Source: Streptomyces aurantiogriseus
GTDB lineage: Bacteria; Actinomycetota; Actinomycetes; Streptomycetales; Streptomycetaceae
Reading direction: 5' to 3'
Assembly: GCF_014649375.1 (NCBI RefSeq)
Contig: NZ_BMSX01000011.1
Coordinates: 248,001-312,000 of the forward strand
DNA: 64,000 nt
Positions 50,720 through 58,706 of the stretch are shown piece by piece. Each line of letters begins with the position of its first letter. Within the stretch, counting starts at the first letter, position 1. The translations under genes and the position numbers were made by a program. A model generated the notes under the pieces. The model did not search any database, was not told the origin of the DNA, and saw only the letters and a list, made by a program, of their open reading frames with translations.

Positions 50720-51263
50720 CCGAGAGGCGGAAGGCCATCCGTCCGAAGGCGACCTGGTCGCCCTCGCGGACGACGGCCGCGCCGATGACGCGGCGTCCGT
50801 TGACAGTCGTGCCGTTGGTCGAGCCGAGGTCGCGCAGGACCCACATGCCGCCCTGGCGGCTGAGTTCGGCGTGCACGCGCGAGACGCTCTCGTGGGTCAG
50901 CCGGAGGCCGCTCGCGGGGTCGCGGCCTATGCGCAGGGCCTGTTCGGTACCGGGGTGCGGCAGCAGCAGCTTGGGCAGCCGCTCGGCCTGCCAGGCCCGG
51001 CGCAGCCGGACGGTGAAGCCGGAGACCGCCTCGACGCTGCCGAAGACGATGCGCGAGAAGCGGCTCTCCTTGGGCAGGTCGGCGGTGAGGGCGACGAGTT
51101 CGTCGGAGCGGCGGGCGGCGAGCGCCAGCTCCATGCGCCGGATGAACGTGTCGTGCGACAGGCGGCCCATGGCGACGCCGTCACGGAGCACCTTCAGCAC
51201 CCTGTCGCGCTCCGCGTCGGACAATCGCGCGGGGTACGTGTTGAACTCGAAAGACGACGTCAC
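50712..51263 (-). CDS. DUF1707-FHA domain protein
   Basis: The 183-residue protein has an N-terminal DUF1707 module (RLSDAERDRVLKVLRDGVAM, FIRRMELALAARRSDEL) joined to a C-terminal FHA domain. The FHA part has ALRIGRDPASGLRL, SVSRVHAELSRQ and DLGSTNGTTVNGRRV. The FHA phosphothreonine-binding residues (R in RIGR, S in SRVH, N in STNG) are all present. Such proteins bind Ser/Thr-kinase substrates in signalling. It is transcribed from a GTG, divergent from treZ. Its kinase partner is not in the window. Confidence 0.92.
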   Translation of the reverse strand: MTSSFEFNTYPARLSDAERDRVLKVLRDGVAMGRLSHDTFIRRMELALAARRSDELVALTADLPKESRFSRIVFGSVEAVSGFTVRLRRAWQAERLPKLLLPHPGTEQALRIGRDPASGLRLTHESVSRVHAELSRQGGMWVLRDLGSTNGTTVNGRRVIGAAVVREGDQVAFGRMAFRLSAN

Positions 51264-51449
51264 GCACGTGATTGTCGGTCAGTGAACCCCGGGTGTCCAG
51301 AAAACGGGAAAACGGCGACCCCACGCGCGTGCCCGAGGACGTCCGCCACGACACCCGCCGCGAACGGGGTGTTCCCGCAGCGGATCGATCTCGTTTGGAG
51401 CACGATGGGACGGGCTACATCCCGGTGAGCAGACGAAGGGGAACCGTCC

Positions 51450-53195
51450 GTGCAGTTCGAGGTGTGGGCACCGCAGGCCGATCGTGTGACGCTCCAGTGC
51501 GACGGCGTCAGGCGCGCGTTGGAGCGTGATCCGGGGCGGGCGGGATGGTGGACCGGCGAGGCGGAGGCCGCGGACGGCTCGCGGTACGGCTTCGCGGTGG
51601 ACGACGGCCCGGTCCTGCCCGACCCGCGCTCGCGCCGTCAGCCGGACGGACCGGACGGTCTGAGCGCGGTCGTCGACCAGGACCGGTACACGTGGCGTGC
51701 GCAGTGGTCCGGGCGCCCGCTGCAGGGCGCGGCCCTGTACGAGCTGCACGTCGGCACGTACACGTCCGAGGGCACGCTGGACTCGGCCGCCGAACGGCTC
51801 GGGCACCTCGCCGAACTCGGCATCACCCACGTCCAGTTGATGCCCCTATGCCCCTTCCCCGGCCGGCACGGCTGGGGCTACGAGGGCGTCTCCCTGTGGG
51901 CCGTGCACGAGCCGTACGGCGGGCCCGAGGCGCTGAAGCGGTTCGTCGACCGGGCCCACGAGCTGGGTCTCGGCGTCGTCCTGGACGTGGTGCACAACCA
52001 CCTGGGCCCGTCCGGCAACCACCTGCCCGCCTTCGGGCCGTACTTCACGGACACGCACCACACGCCGTGGGGTTCCGCCGTCAACCTGGACGCGCCCGGC
52101 TCGGACGAGGTGCGGGCGTATCTGGTGGGCAGCGCGCTGGCCTGGCTGCGCGACTACCGGCTGGACGGGCTGCGCCTGGACGCGGTGCACGCGCTGGCCG
52201 ACACACGCGCGTACCCCTTCCTGGAGGAGCTGTCGGCGGCCGTGGACGACCTCGCCGACGAGACGGGCCGGCCGCTGTTCCTGATCGCCGAGTCCGATCT
52301 GAACGACCCGCGGCTGATCACCTCCCGACGGGAGGGCGGCCTGGGCCTGCACGCGCAGTGGAACGACGACTTCCACCACGCCCTGCACACCGCCCTCACC
52401 GGCGAGTCCCAGGGCTACTACGCCGACTTCGCGCGCGACCCGTTCGCCGCGCTCACCAAGACCCTCACCGGCGGTTACTTCCACGACGGCACGTACTCCA
52501 GCTTCCGGGGCCGCCACCACGGGCGCCCGCTGGACCGCACCAGGCTGCCCGCGCACCGGCTCCTCGGCTACAGCCAGACCCACGACCAGGTCGGCAACCG
52601 CGCCCAGGGCGACCGCCTCGCGGCCGCCCTCTCCCCCGGCCTGCTGGCCTGCGCGGCCACCCTGACGCTGACCGCCCCGTTCACGCCGATGCTGTTCATG
52701 GGCGAGGAGTGGGCCGCGGGCACCCCCTGGCAGTTCTTCACCGACCACACCGACCCCGAGCTCGCGGAGGCCGTGCGCCGGGGCAGGCGACGGGAGTTCG
52801 CGGCGCACGGCTGGGCCGAGGAGGACGTGCCCGACCCGCAGGACCCGGCGACGCGGGAGCGCTCCTGCCTGGACTGGTCCGAGCCGGATCGTGAGCCCCA
52901 CGCGCGCGTGCTGGCCTGGTACCGCAGCCTGATCGCCCTGCGGCACGCCCAGGCCGACCTCACCGACCCCGACCTCGCCGACCTCAAGGTCGCCCACGAC
53001 ACGCAGGCCCGCTGGCTGGCCTTCCGCCGCGGAGACGTCCGCGTGGCCGTGAACCTCGGCAAGGAGCCGGCCGCGATCCCCCTGGGCACCCGCCCGGCAC
53101 GCGTCCTCGCGGCGTGGGAACCGGTGGAGGCACCGGGGCCCGACGGGCTGCTGCATGTCCCCGGGGAGTCGTGTGTGGTGCTGGAGCAGGAGTGA
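51450..53195 (+). CDS. treZ: Malto-oligosyltrehalose trehalohydrolase TreZ
   Basis: The 581-residue GH13 enzyme releases free trehalose from the TreY product. It has an N-terminal beta-sandwich (FEVWAPQADRVTLQCDGV), the diagnostic GWGYEGVSLWAVHEPYGGPE, and the catalytic residues in LDGLRLDAVHALADT (nucleophile Asp), LFLIAESDLNDPRL (acid Glu) and YSQTHDQVGNRAQGDR (third acid). The GTG start has AAGGGGAA upstream. It is separated from treY by 4.8 kb of unrelated genes. It is the last enzyme of the TreYZ route from glycogen to trehalose. Confidence 0.97.
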   Translation: MQFEVWAPQADRVTLQCDGVRRALERDPGRAGWWTGEAEAADGSRYGFAVDDGPVLPDPRSRRQPDGPDGLSAVVDQDRYTWRAQWSGRPLQGAALYELHVGTYTSEGTLDSAAERLGHLAELGITHVQLMPLCPFPGRHGWGYEGVSLWAVHEPYGGPEALKRFVDRAHELGLGVVLDVVHNHLGPSGNHLPAFGPYFTDTHHTPWGSAVNLDAPGSDEVRAYLVGSALAWLRDYRLDGLRLDAVHALADTRAYPFLEELSAAVDDLADETGRPLFLIAESDLNDPRLITSRREGGLGLHAQWNDDFHHALHTALTGESQGYYADFARDPFAALTKTLTGGYFHDGTYSSFRGRHHGRPLDRTRLPAHRLLGYSQTHDQVGNRAQGDRLAAALSPGLLACAATLTLTAPFTPMLFMGEEWAAGTPWQFFTDHTDPELAEAVRRGRRREFAAHGWAEEDVPDPQDPATRERSCLDWSEPDREPHARVLAWYRSLIALRHAQADLTDPDLADLKVAHDTQARWLAFRRGDVRVAVNLGKEPAAIPLGTRPARVLAAWEPVEAPGPDGLLHVPGESCVVLEQE

Positions 53196-53199
53196 CGCC

Positions 53200-53565
53200 T
53201 CAGCCGCCGAGGAGCCGCCTCAGCCGTCCCTTCCACAGCTGGTTGTCCCTGTCGATCAGGAAGCTCGCGGTCTGTACGGGGTCGCAAGCTGACCGGCCCT
53301 CCTGGTGCAGGCTCCAGTAGCGAGCCACCCTGCGTGCCAGATCCTCCCGGTCGGCCCGGTCGGTCCGCGTCAGCACGACGGGGCCCCGCCAGGCCTCCGG
53401 GGTGGTCAGGGCCACCACGCCCCCGTCGGGGGTGTAGGCCGCCGGGTACTCCCCCTCGTCGATGTCGATCGCCTCGAGCCAGTTCGCGGCGTGGACGAAC
53501 GACTCGAAGACGAGTAGGTCGTCCGTCCGGTCGAAGACGAGCACCGTGTCGGGAGGAAGATCCAT
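53200..53565 (-). CDS. Small conserved-looking protein of unknown function
   Basis: The 121-residue protein starts MDLPPDTVLVFDRTDDLLVF, is acidic and mixed alpha/beta, and ends DNQLWKGRLRRLLGG. The open frame continues much further upstream on this strand but the text there is Arg/Pro-rich shadow sequence, so ATG 53565 is the start. I recognise no domain. It is convergent with treZ with only 4 bases between the stops and lies 53 bases downstream of the APH-fold gene. Confidence 0.7.
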   Translation of the reverse strand: MDLPPDTVLVFDRTDDLLVFESFVHAANWLEAIDIDEGEYPAAYTPDGGVVALTTPEAWRGPVVLTRTDRADREDLARRVARYWSLHQEGRSACDPVQTASFLIDRDNQLWKGRLRRLLGG

Positions 53566-53618
53566 GACCGGCACTCTGACAGCCGCCCCCGCCCTGCCAC
53601 CACCGAAATGGACCGCGC

Positions 53619-54596
53619 CTACGGCTCCTCGTCCGCCCCGTCGTCGTCCTCCCGGAACTCCGTCACCCGTTCCAGCAGGATCGCTTCCCAGGCGTGACGG
53701 AGTTGGGTGCGGAGGAGGGGCAGGAGGGCGGTGCGGGGGGTGGGGAGGTGTTCGGCGAGGTGGATGACGGTGTCGCAGCGGGCGAGCCAGAGGCCGCGCA
53801 GGCAGGGGCGGGCGCCGTAGCCGGCGAGGGTGGCGGCGCGGACGGCGGCGCCGGAGCCCACGGCGAGCGCGAGGCCGGCGATGTCCTCGGCGGGGTCGCC
53901 GAGGACCGCCCGGCTCCAGTCGAGGACGCCGCGCACCCGGCCGTCGGGGCTGACCACGAGGTGCTCGCCCCGCAGGGCGTGGTGGACGAGGACGGCGGTG
54001 GCGGGCTGGGCGGCGAGCTGGGCCGCGCCGGGCGGGGTGAGCTGCTGGAGGCGGGCCGGGTCGAACTCGTCGGCGCGGGCCAGCCGTGCGGCGGCGGCCA
54101 CGGCCCTGCGGCGCAGCGTCTCCAGGGAGCGGGGCGCGGTGCGGGACACGCCGAGCGCCTCGGCCTGGCGGGGCGGCACCTCGCGCAGCCCGCCGAGCAG
54201 TCCGGCCAGGTCGGCCTCGCCGACGGCGGACACGTCGTGCTCCTCGCCGGTGCCTCCGGGCACCCTGGTGTCCAGGGTGTAGGTCAGTCCCGGGGCCCAT
54301 TCGCCGTGGGCGACGCTCGTCGGCACCGCGACCGGGACGTGCGGGCGGACGAGGTCGCGCAGCCGCAGTTCGCGACGTTGCCGGGCGGCCGCGTCGCGGT
54401 CGGGGGCGAGCCGCAGGACGTGGCGGCTGCCGACCCACCAGGTGCACTGCTCGCCGCTCTCGCGGACGGGCCGTACGTCGAGTCCGGCGGCCCCGCCCGC
54501 GCCGTTCCTGCCCTTGGTGCCCTCCTCGCCCTCCTTCAGGAGCGCACGGACCAGTCGGCGGACGGTGTCCGCGGTGGGGGTGGGTGCCTGGGTCAT
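53619..54596 (-). CDS. APH-fold phosphotransferase-like protein, catalytic Asp missing
   Basis: The 325-residue protein has the APH/kinase fold: CTWWVGSRHVLRLAPDRDAA as N-lobe, VLVHHALRGEHLVVSPDGRV as the Brenner loop, and RGVLDWSRAVLGDPAEDIAG as the second metal site. In active relatives the Brenner loop has Asp (HHD or HGD); here it is Ala (GCC codon). It may therefore be a pseudokinase that binds but does not phosphorylate. The start could also be the GTG at 54650, which overlaps the M24 stop (GTGA) and would couple the two genes. It lies immediately downstream of the M24 peptidase. Confidence 0.82.
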   Translation of the reverse strand: MTQAPTPTADTVRRLVRALLKEGEEGTKGRNGAGGAAGLDVRPVRESGEQCTWWVGSRHVLRLAPDRDAAARQRRELRLRDLVRPHVPVAVPTSVAHGEWAPGLTYTLDTRVPGGTGEEHDVSAVGEADLAGLLGGLREVPPRQAEALGVSRTAPRSLETLRRRAVAAAARLARADEFDPARLQQLTPPGAAQLAAQPATAVLVHHALRGEHLVVSPDGRVRGVLDWSRAVLGDPAEDIAGLALAVGSGAAVRAATLAGYGARPCLRGLWLARCDTVIHLAEHLPTPRTALLPLLRTQLRHAWEAILLERVTEFREDDDGADEEP

Positions 54597-54646
54597 GGTC
54601 GCGCCGTTGCCGTCGGGGGTGGGTGCCGGGGACTCCACGGAATGCC

Positions 54647-55774
54647 TCACTCCACTATGACCATCTCGCGGGTGGTGTCGTTGAGGCGGCGGCCGCCGTC
54701 CTCGGTCACCGTGACGATGTCCTCGATGCGGACCCCGAAGCGGCCGGGCAGGTAGACCCCGGGCTCCACCGAGAAGCACATGCCGGGCACGAGGGGCTGC
54801 TCCTCGCCCTCGATCATGTACGGCGGCTCGTGGGTGGTGACGCCGATGCCGTGACCGGTGCGGTGGATGAAGTGCTCGCCGTAGCCGGCGTCGGCGATGA
54901 CCGCGCGGGCGGCGCGGTCGACCTCCTGGCAGGCGACGCCGGGCCGCACCGCCCGGAAGCCGGCCTCCTGGGCCTCGCGTACCAGGTCGTGGACGCGGCG
55001 CTCCTCGTCGGTGGGTTCGCCGACGTGGACGGTGCGGGAGGTGTCGGAGCCGTAGCCGTCCTTCAGGCCGCCGAAGTCGAGGACGACCATGTCGCCGCGC
55101 CGGATGACGCGGTCGCCGACCTCGTGGTGCGGGTTGGCGCCGTTCGGTCCCGAGGCGACGATGGTGAAGTCGACCTGGGAGTGCCCGAAGCGCCGCAGCA
55201 GTTCGGCGAGGTCGGCGCCGACGTCGGACTCCTTGCGGCCGGCGAAGGGAACCTTCCGGATCTCCTCGAACGTTGCGTCGGCGGCCGCTCCCGCGGCCGC
55301 CATCAGTTCCAGTTCCGCCGCGTCCTTGACGGCCCGCAGCATCGGCAGGGCCTCGGTGAGGGAGGCGTAGGAGCTGTCGGGCAGGGCCTTCTGCAGGCCC
55401 AGCAGGTGCATCGCCCAGGCGTTGTCGCTGACGCCGAAGCGTCCGCGTGCGTCGAGGAGCGCGGCGGTGACGGCGTAGGGGTCCTTGCCGTCGGTCCAGT
55501 CCCGCAGGGTGAGCACCGGGGCGCCGGCCGCCTTCGCGGCGTCGGGGGCCTCCAGGGTGGGGACGACGAGGACGGGATCCCGGCCGGGGGCGAGGACGAG
55601 CAGGGTGAGCCGTTCGGTGACGGCCGTGGGCGCGTAGCCGGTGAGCCAGACGAGGTCCGGGCCGGGCGCCACCAGAAGCCCGGCCAGCCCCGCGTCGCCG
55701 GCCGCGTGTGCGGCCCGCTCCATACGGGCCCGGTAGTCGTCGGCGGTGAAGGGCGCGGGCGTGCTGCCGGTCAT
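54647..55774 (-). CDS. M24-family aminopeptidase P-like Xaa-Pro peptidase
   Basis: The 375-residue protein has the creatinase-like N-terminal domain (GLLVAPGPDLVWLTGYAP) and the pita-bread metal domain. All five ligands are visible: VVLDFGGLKDGYGSDTSRTV (two Asp), HRTGHGIGVTTHEPPYM (His), MCFSVEPGVYL (Glu) and RIEDIVTVTEDGG (Glu). It should remove an N-terminal residue next to proline. It has no signal peptide. It is the first gene of a probable two-gene unit with the APH-fold protein. Confidence 0.94.
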   Translation of the reverse strand: MTGSTPAPFTADDYRARMERAAHAAGDAGLAGLLVAPGPDLVWLTGYAPTAVTERLTLLVLAPGRDPVLVVPTLEAPDAAKAAGAPVLTLRDWTDGKDPYAVTAALLDARGRFGVSDNAWAMHLLGLQKALPDSSYASLTEALPMLRAVKDAAELELMAAAGAAADATFEEIRKVPFAGRKESDVGADLAELLRRFGHSQVDFTIVASGPNGANPHHEVGDRVIRRGDMVVLDFGGLKDGYGSDTSRTVHVGEPTDEERRVHDLVREAQEAGFRAVRPGVACQEVDRAARAVIADAGYGEHFIHRTGHGIGVTTHEPPYMIEGEEQPLVPGMCFSVEPGVYLPGRFGVRIEDIVTVTEDGGRRLNDTTREMVIVE

Positions 55775-56014
55775 CCGGGCCTCCCTGACGGGCTTGTGCG
55801 GGACGTGGTGGCTACGGGCAGCATCCTGCCCGGACAGCGTGGGCGGCGCGAGCCGATTGCGTGGCTTTCACGCGGAACAGCGGAACAGGCGGAACAGCGG
55901 AACAGGGGAAGGGGCGGGCCTCGGGGGGAGGTGAGGACGTCCGGCTCCCGGGACTCGGCCAATGGCTGCACATCGTCATCCCCTTAGGCCTGACGTCTGG
56001 ACGCAGACACCGCA

Positions 56015-56205
56015 TCAGTCGGGCGGGCGCCCGGCGAAGGTGGTGGCGACGAGCGTGTGGGCATGGCCCGTGATGATCCCGGCGATCTCCGGGCGGCGCT
56101 CCAGCAGGGCGGTCAGCCCGCGGGGCCGCCCAGCCCGCAGGAGTCGGGCAGGGGGTCGTGCAGGACCCCCGGCGGATGAGGGAGGGCGAGCACCGCGGGA
56201 ACATC
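56015..56205 (-). pseudogene. Remnant of a metallophosphoesterase
   Basis: The minus strand reads PAVLALPHPPGVLHDPLPDS CGLGGPAG and a TGA in one frame. It then continues in another frame as GLTALLERRPEIAGIITGHA HTLVATTFAGRPPD and a stop. The HPP and GHAHT motifs are the C-terminal metal-site motifs of CpdA/GpdQ-type calcineurin-like phosphodiesterases. One frameshift and the loss of the N-terminal two thirds show it is a fragment. It fills most of the 460-base gap (55775-56234) between the M24 and PDZ genes; the rest of that gap appears empty. Confidence 0.65.
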
Positions 56206-56234
56206 CCGTCCAGTCCGCCAGGCGGTCCGGCCCG

Positions 56235-56834
56235 TCACGTGACGACGCCGGGGACCACCACCAACTGCTGGTAGCCACCGCTTCGGTGACGCACCGTCAG
56301 CATCACTTCCCGCCCCGGACGCGCCTCGTCGACCGCTCGCACGAGGTCGTCGGCCGAGTCGATGCGTGTCTCGCCGAACATCAGCAGGACGTCACCACGG
56401 ACCAGCCCGGCCGTGTAGCCGGGGCCGGGCACATGGACGGCGACGATCTTCGCGCCCGACTTCTCCGCGTCCACGATTTCCACGCCCAGGCTGGCGTCGG
56501 CGCGGTCCGGCGACGGGGGGGCCGCCCCGGTCGGCACGGACGGGCCCGGACCGGCCGGGGCGGACGTGGTACCCAGCGCTCCTGGCACCCCCCGGCCCGT
56601 CTGACGTTGCAGTTCGGCCAGTTTGCTCATGCCGATCACGGTGGCCCCGACGGTGCCGAGGCCGATCCCGGACAGAACCAGGACCAGGCCGACGAACAGG
56701 CCGAAGAGCAGGGTCGTCAGCCGCCGGCCGCGACGGCGCGCGGCGTGCGGGCGTCGGCCCGGGCGGCCCGGGCGGGTGCCGCCGCCGGGCTCCTGCCCGG
56801 GCATCGGCTTGGGACGCAACGCAGTCTGTTTCAT
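56235..56834 (-). CDS. Single-pass membrane protein with extracytoplasmic PDZ domain
   Basis: The 199-residue protein has a basic N-terminus (RPGRPGRRPHAARRRGRRLT), one transmembrane helix (LLFGLFVGLVLVLSGIGLGT), and a Pro/Ser/Thr-rich linker. It ends in a PDZ domain (ASLGVEIVDAEKSGAKIVAV, GPGYTAGLVRGDVLLMFGET). No protease domain is attached, unlike DegP/HtrA. It probably recognises C-termini of envelope proteins as an adaptor. ATG 56834 is chosen because GGAGGCGATCC lies directly upstream. Confidence 0.88.
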   Translation of the reverse strand: MKQTALRPKPMPGQEPGGGTRPGRPGRRPHAARRRGRRLTTLLFGLFVGLVLVLSGIGLGTVGATVIGMSKLAELQRQTGRGVPGALGTTSAPAGPGPSVPTGAAPPSPDRADASLGVEIVDAEKSGAKIVAVHVPGPGYTAGLVRGDVLLMFGETRIDSADDLVRAVDEARPGREVMLTVRHRSGGYQQLVVVPGVVT

Positions 56835-56956
56835 GGATCGCCTCCGGCTGGGGTCTACCCGGCGCCCCGGAGCCGCACGAGCCACGAACGAGTGAGACTG
56901 ACGGAGGGTCAGAAGCGGTAGTCCCCGCCGGCCCGCCGAACCCCCTCGACGTGCCC

Positions 56957-57028
56957 GCGCCCCTCACTCCCGTACGGACAGCGCCCCTCACTCCCGTACC
57001 GACAGCGCCCCTCACTCCCGCACGGACA
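56957..57028. repeat. 24-bp tandem triplication over the end of the LysR gene
   Basis: Three copies of GCGCCCCTCACTCCCGTACG GACA occur at 56957-56980, 56981-57004 and 57005-57028 with single-base differences. The third overlaps the last codons and stop of the LysR gene (57012-57014). As 24 is a multiple of three, each copy repeats the ALSVRE-stop text in frame. Confidence 0.92.
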
Positions 57029-57878
57029 GCGCCTCCGCCAACGCCCGAGCCGCCCCCGTCGGCGTCCCCGCGTGCACGAGCTGCACCCGGTGGACGAGCC
57101 GCGGCTTCTCGAGCGGGACGGCTGCCGTGCCCGGTACGCCCGTGGCCGCCGAGCGGGGCAGGAGGGTCAGGCCGTGGCCCGCCGCGGCGAGAGCGGTGAG
57201 GACGCGGACGTCGGTGCCGTCGTAGCGGAGGGCGGTGCGGAAGCCGTGGCCGCCGTTCGCGGCGCGCAGGTGGGACAGGGGCAGGCCCGTGTCGGGGGCG
57301 TCGATCCAGCGGGCGTCGGCGAGGTCGCCGAGGCGCAGGCCGGGGCGCCGGGCGAGGGGGTGGGCGGTGGGCAGCAGGACGCAGACGGGTTCCTCGCCGA
57401 CGCCGTACGTGGTCAGCGGGGCCACGTCGGGGAGGCGGAGCGGGTCGCTGGGGGCGGCGAGGCCGTCGACGAGGCCCAGGTCGGCCGTGCCCGTGGCGAC
57501 GGCGGCGGGGACCTCGTCGCGGGCGAGCACGCGCAGGGTCACGCCGGCGGGTGGCAGCGCGGCGAGGGCCGTGGGAGTGAGGGCGGTCGGTGAGGTGGCC
57601 AGCGTGAGGCCGTGGGCGGGGGCGGCGGCCATGCGGGCGACGTCCGCGCGGGCCGCGTCCAGGCGCAGCAGCAGCGGGCCCGCGTGTTCGAGGAGTCGCT
57701 CGCCGGCCGCCGTCGGGGCGACGGGGCGGCGGGTGAGCAGCGGCGCGCCGAGGTCCTGTTCGAGGGCGGCGATGTGCTGGGACACGGCCGACTGGGTGTA
57801 GCCGAGGGCGCGCGCGGCTTCGGAGAAGGAGGCGAGGCGGGCCACCGTGACGTAGGTGCGCAGGAGGTGCGGGTCCAT
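57012..57878 (-). CDS. LysR-family transcriptional regulator
   Basis: The 288-residue protein has the N-terminal winged HTH (LLRTYVTVARLASFSEAARA, LGYTQSAVSQHIAALEQDLG, APLLTRRPVAPTAAGERLL) and a LysR substrate-binding domain (LTLATSPTALTPTALAALPP, VGEEPVCVLLPTAHPLARRP). It is divergent from the GATase1-like gene, with an inverted repeat between them, so it most likely controls that gene and itself. The effector is unknown. Confidence 0.93.
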   Translation of the reverse strand: MDPHLLRTYVTVARLASFSEAARALGYTQSAVSQHIAALEQDLGAPLLTRRPVAPTAAGERLLEHAGPLLLRLDAARADVARMAAAPAHGLTLATSPTALTPTALAALPPAGVTLRVLARDEVPAAVATGTADLGLVDGLAAPSDPLRLPDVAPLTTYGVGEEPVCVLLPTAHPLARRPGLRLGDLADARWIDAPDTGLPLSHLRAANGGHGFRTALRYDGTDVRVLTALAAAGHGLTLLPRSAATGVPGTAAVPLEKPRLVHRVQLVHAGTPTGAARALAEALSVRE

Positions 57879-57897
57879 GCGCCCAGGGTCGCATCAG

Positions 57898-57920
57898 TTC
57901 TGCTTATGGAGAGAGCAGAA
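57898..57920. promoter_or_regulatory. LysR-type inverted repeat in the divergent promoter
   Basis: TTCTGCT-9-AGCAGAA is a perfect 7-bp dyad midway between the LysR start (57878) and the GATase1-like start (57965). It fits the interrupted dyad recognised by LysR dimers. Confidence 0.6.
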
Positions 57921-57964
57921 ATCATCGTTGGACGTGAAGTGGGGCGCGCTCCGAGGATGAGGGC

Positions 57965-58702
57965 ATGACCGACAGCGCAGCTCAGATCGCCAAGGTCGCC
58001 CTCGTCGGCGACCACTCCCCCAACGTCGTCTCCCACACCCGCATCCCGCTCCTGCTGGACGCCCTCGCCTCCCGGGACCGGCTGGTCCTCGACGCGTACT
58101 GGGTCCCCTCGCAGGACGCCGAGGCCGAGGACGCCGTACGCGGCTTCGACGCGGTGTGGGTGGTGCCGGGCAGCCCGTACCGCAGCGAGGCGGGCGTCCT
58201 GTCCGCGATCCGCACCGCACGCGAGGAGGGCATCCCCTTCCTCGGCACCTGCGGCGGCTTCCAGCACGCGCTGCTGGAGTTCGCCCGGAACGTCTGCGGC
58301 CTGACGCACGTGGCGCACGCCGAGAACGACCCGGACGCCGACGACTTCCTCCTCGAACCGCTGGCCTGCTCCCTCGCCGGCCACGAGGACACCGTCCTGC
58401 TGGAGCCGGGCTCGCTCGCCCACGCCCTGCTCGGCGCGGACCGCACTGTCGAGCGCTACTCCTGCCACTACGGCCTGTCCAGCCACGCCGACACCCTCCG
58501 CGCCCACGGCCTGCGCTTCTCCGGGTGGGACGCGACGGGTGCGGTGCGTATGGCGGAACTCCCCGGCCACCCCTTCTTCCTGACCTCCCTCTTCCAGCCG
58601 GAGCTGTCCGGCGACGGCTCGCAGCCGCACCCGATGGTCCGGGGGCTGGCGCGAGCCGCGGTCGAGCACTCCGCGCAGAGGTCGGTCAGCCGGCCCGTGT
58701 GA
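57965..58702 (+). CDS. GATase1-like protein (CTP synthase C-terminal region-related)
   Basis: The 245-residue protein has the class I glutamine amidotransferase fold. KVALVGDHSPNVVSHTRIPL is the N-terminal strand, FDAVWVVPGSPYRSEAGVLS the oxyanion region, and FLGTCGGFQHALLEFARNV the nucleophile elbow with Cys. It resembles the group annotated as CTP synthase C-terminal region-related (seleno)protein. It lacks the CTP synthase kinase domain, so it is an amidase of unknown substrate. It is divergent from the LysR regulator. Its stop is 4 bases from the geosmin synthase stop. Confidence 0.88.
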   Translation: MTDSAAQIAKVALVGDHSPNVVSHTRIPLLLDALASRDRLVLDAYWVPSQDAEAEDAVRGFDAVWVVPGSPYRSEAGVLSAIRTAREEGIPFLGTCGGFQHALLEFARNVCGLTHVAHAENDPDADDFLLEPLACSLAGHEDTVLLEPGSLAHALLGADRTVERYSCHYGLSSHADTLRAHGLRFSGWDATGAVRMAELPGHPFFLTSLFQPELSGDGSQPHPMVRGLARAAVEHSAQRSVSRPV

Positions 58703-58706
58703 GACG

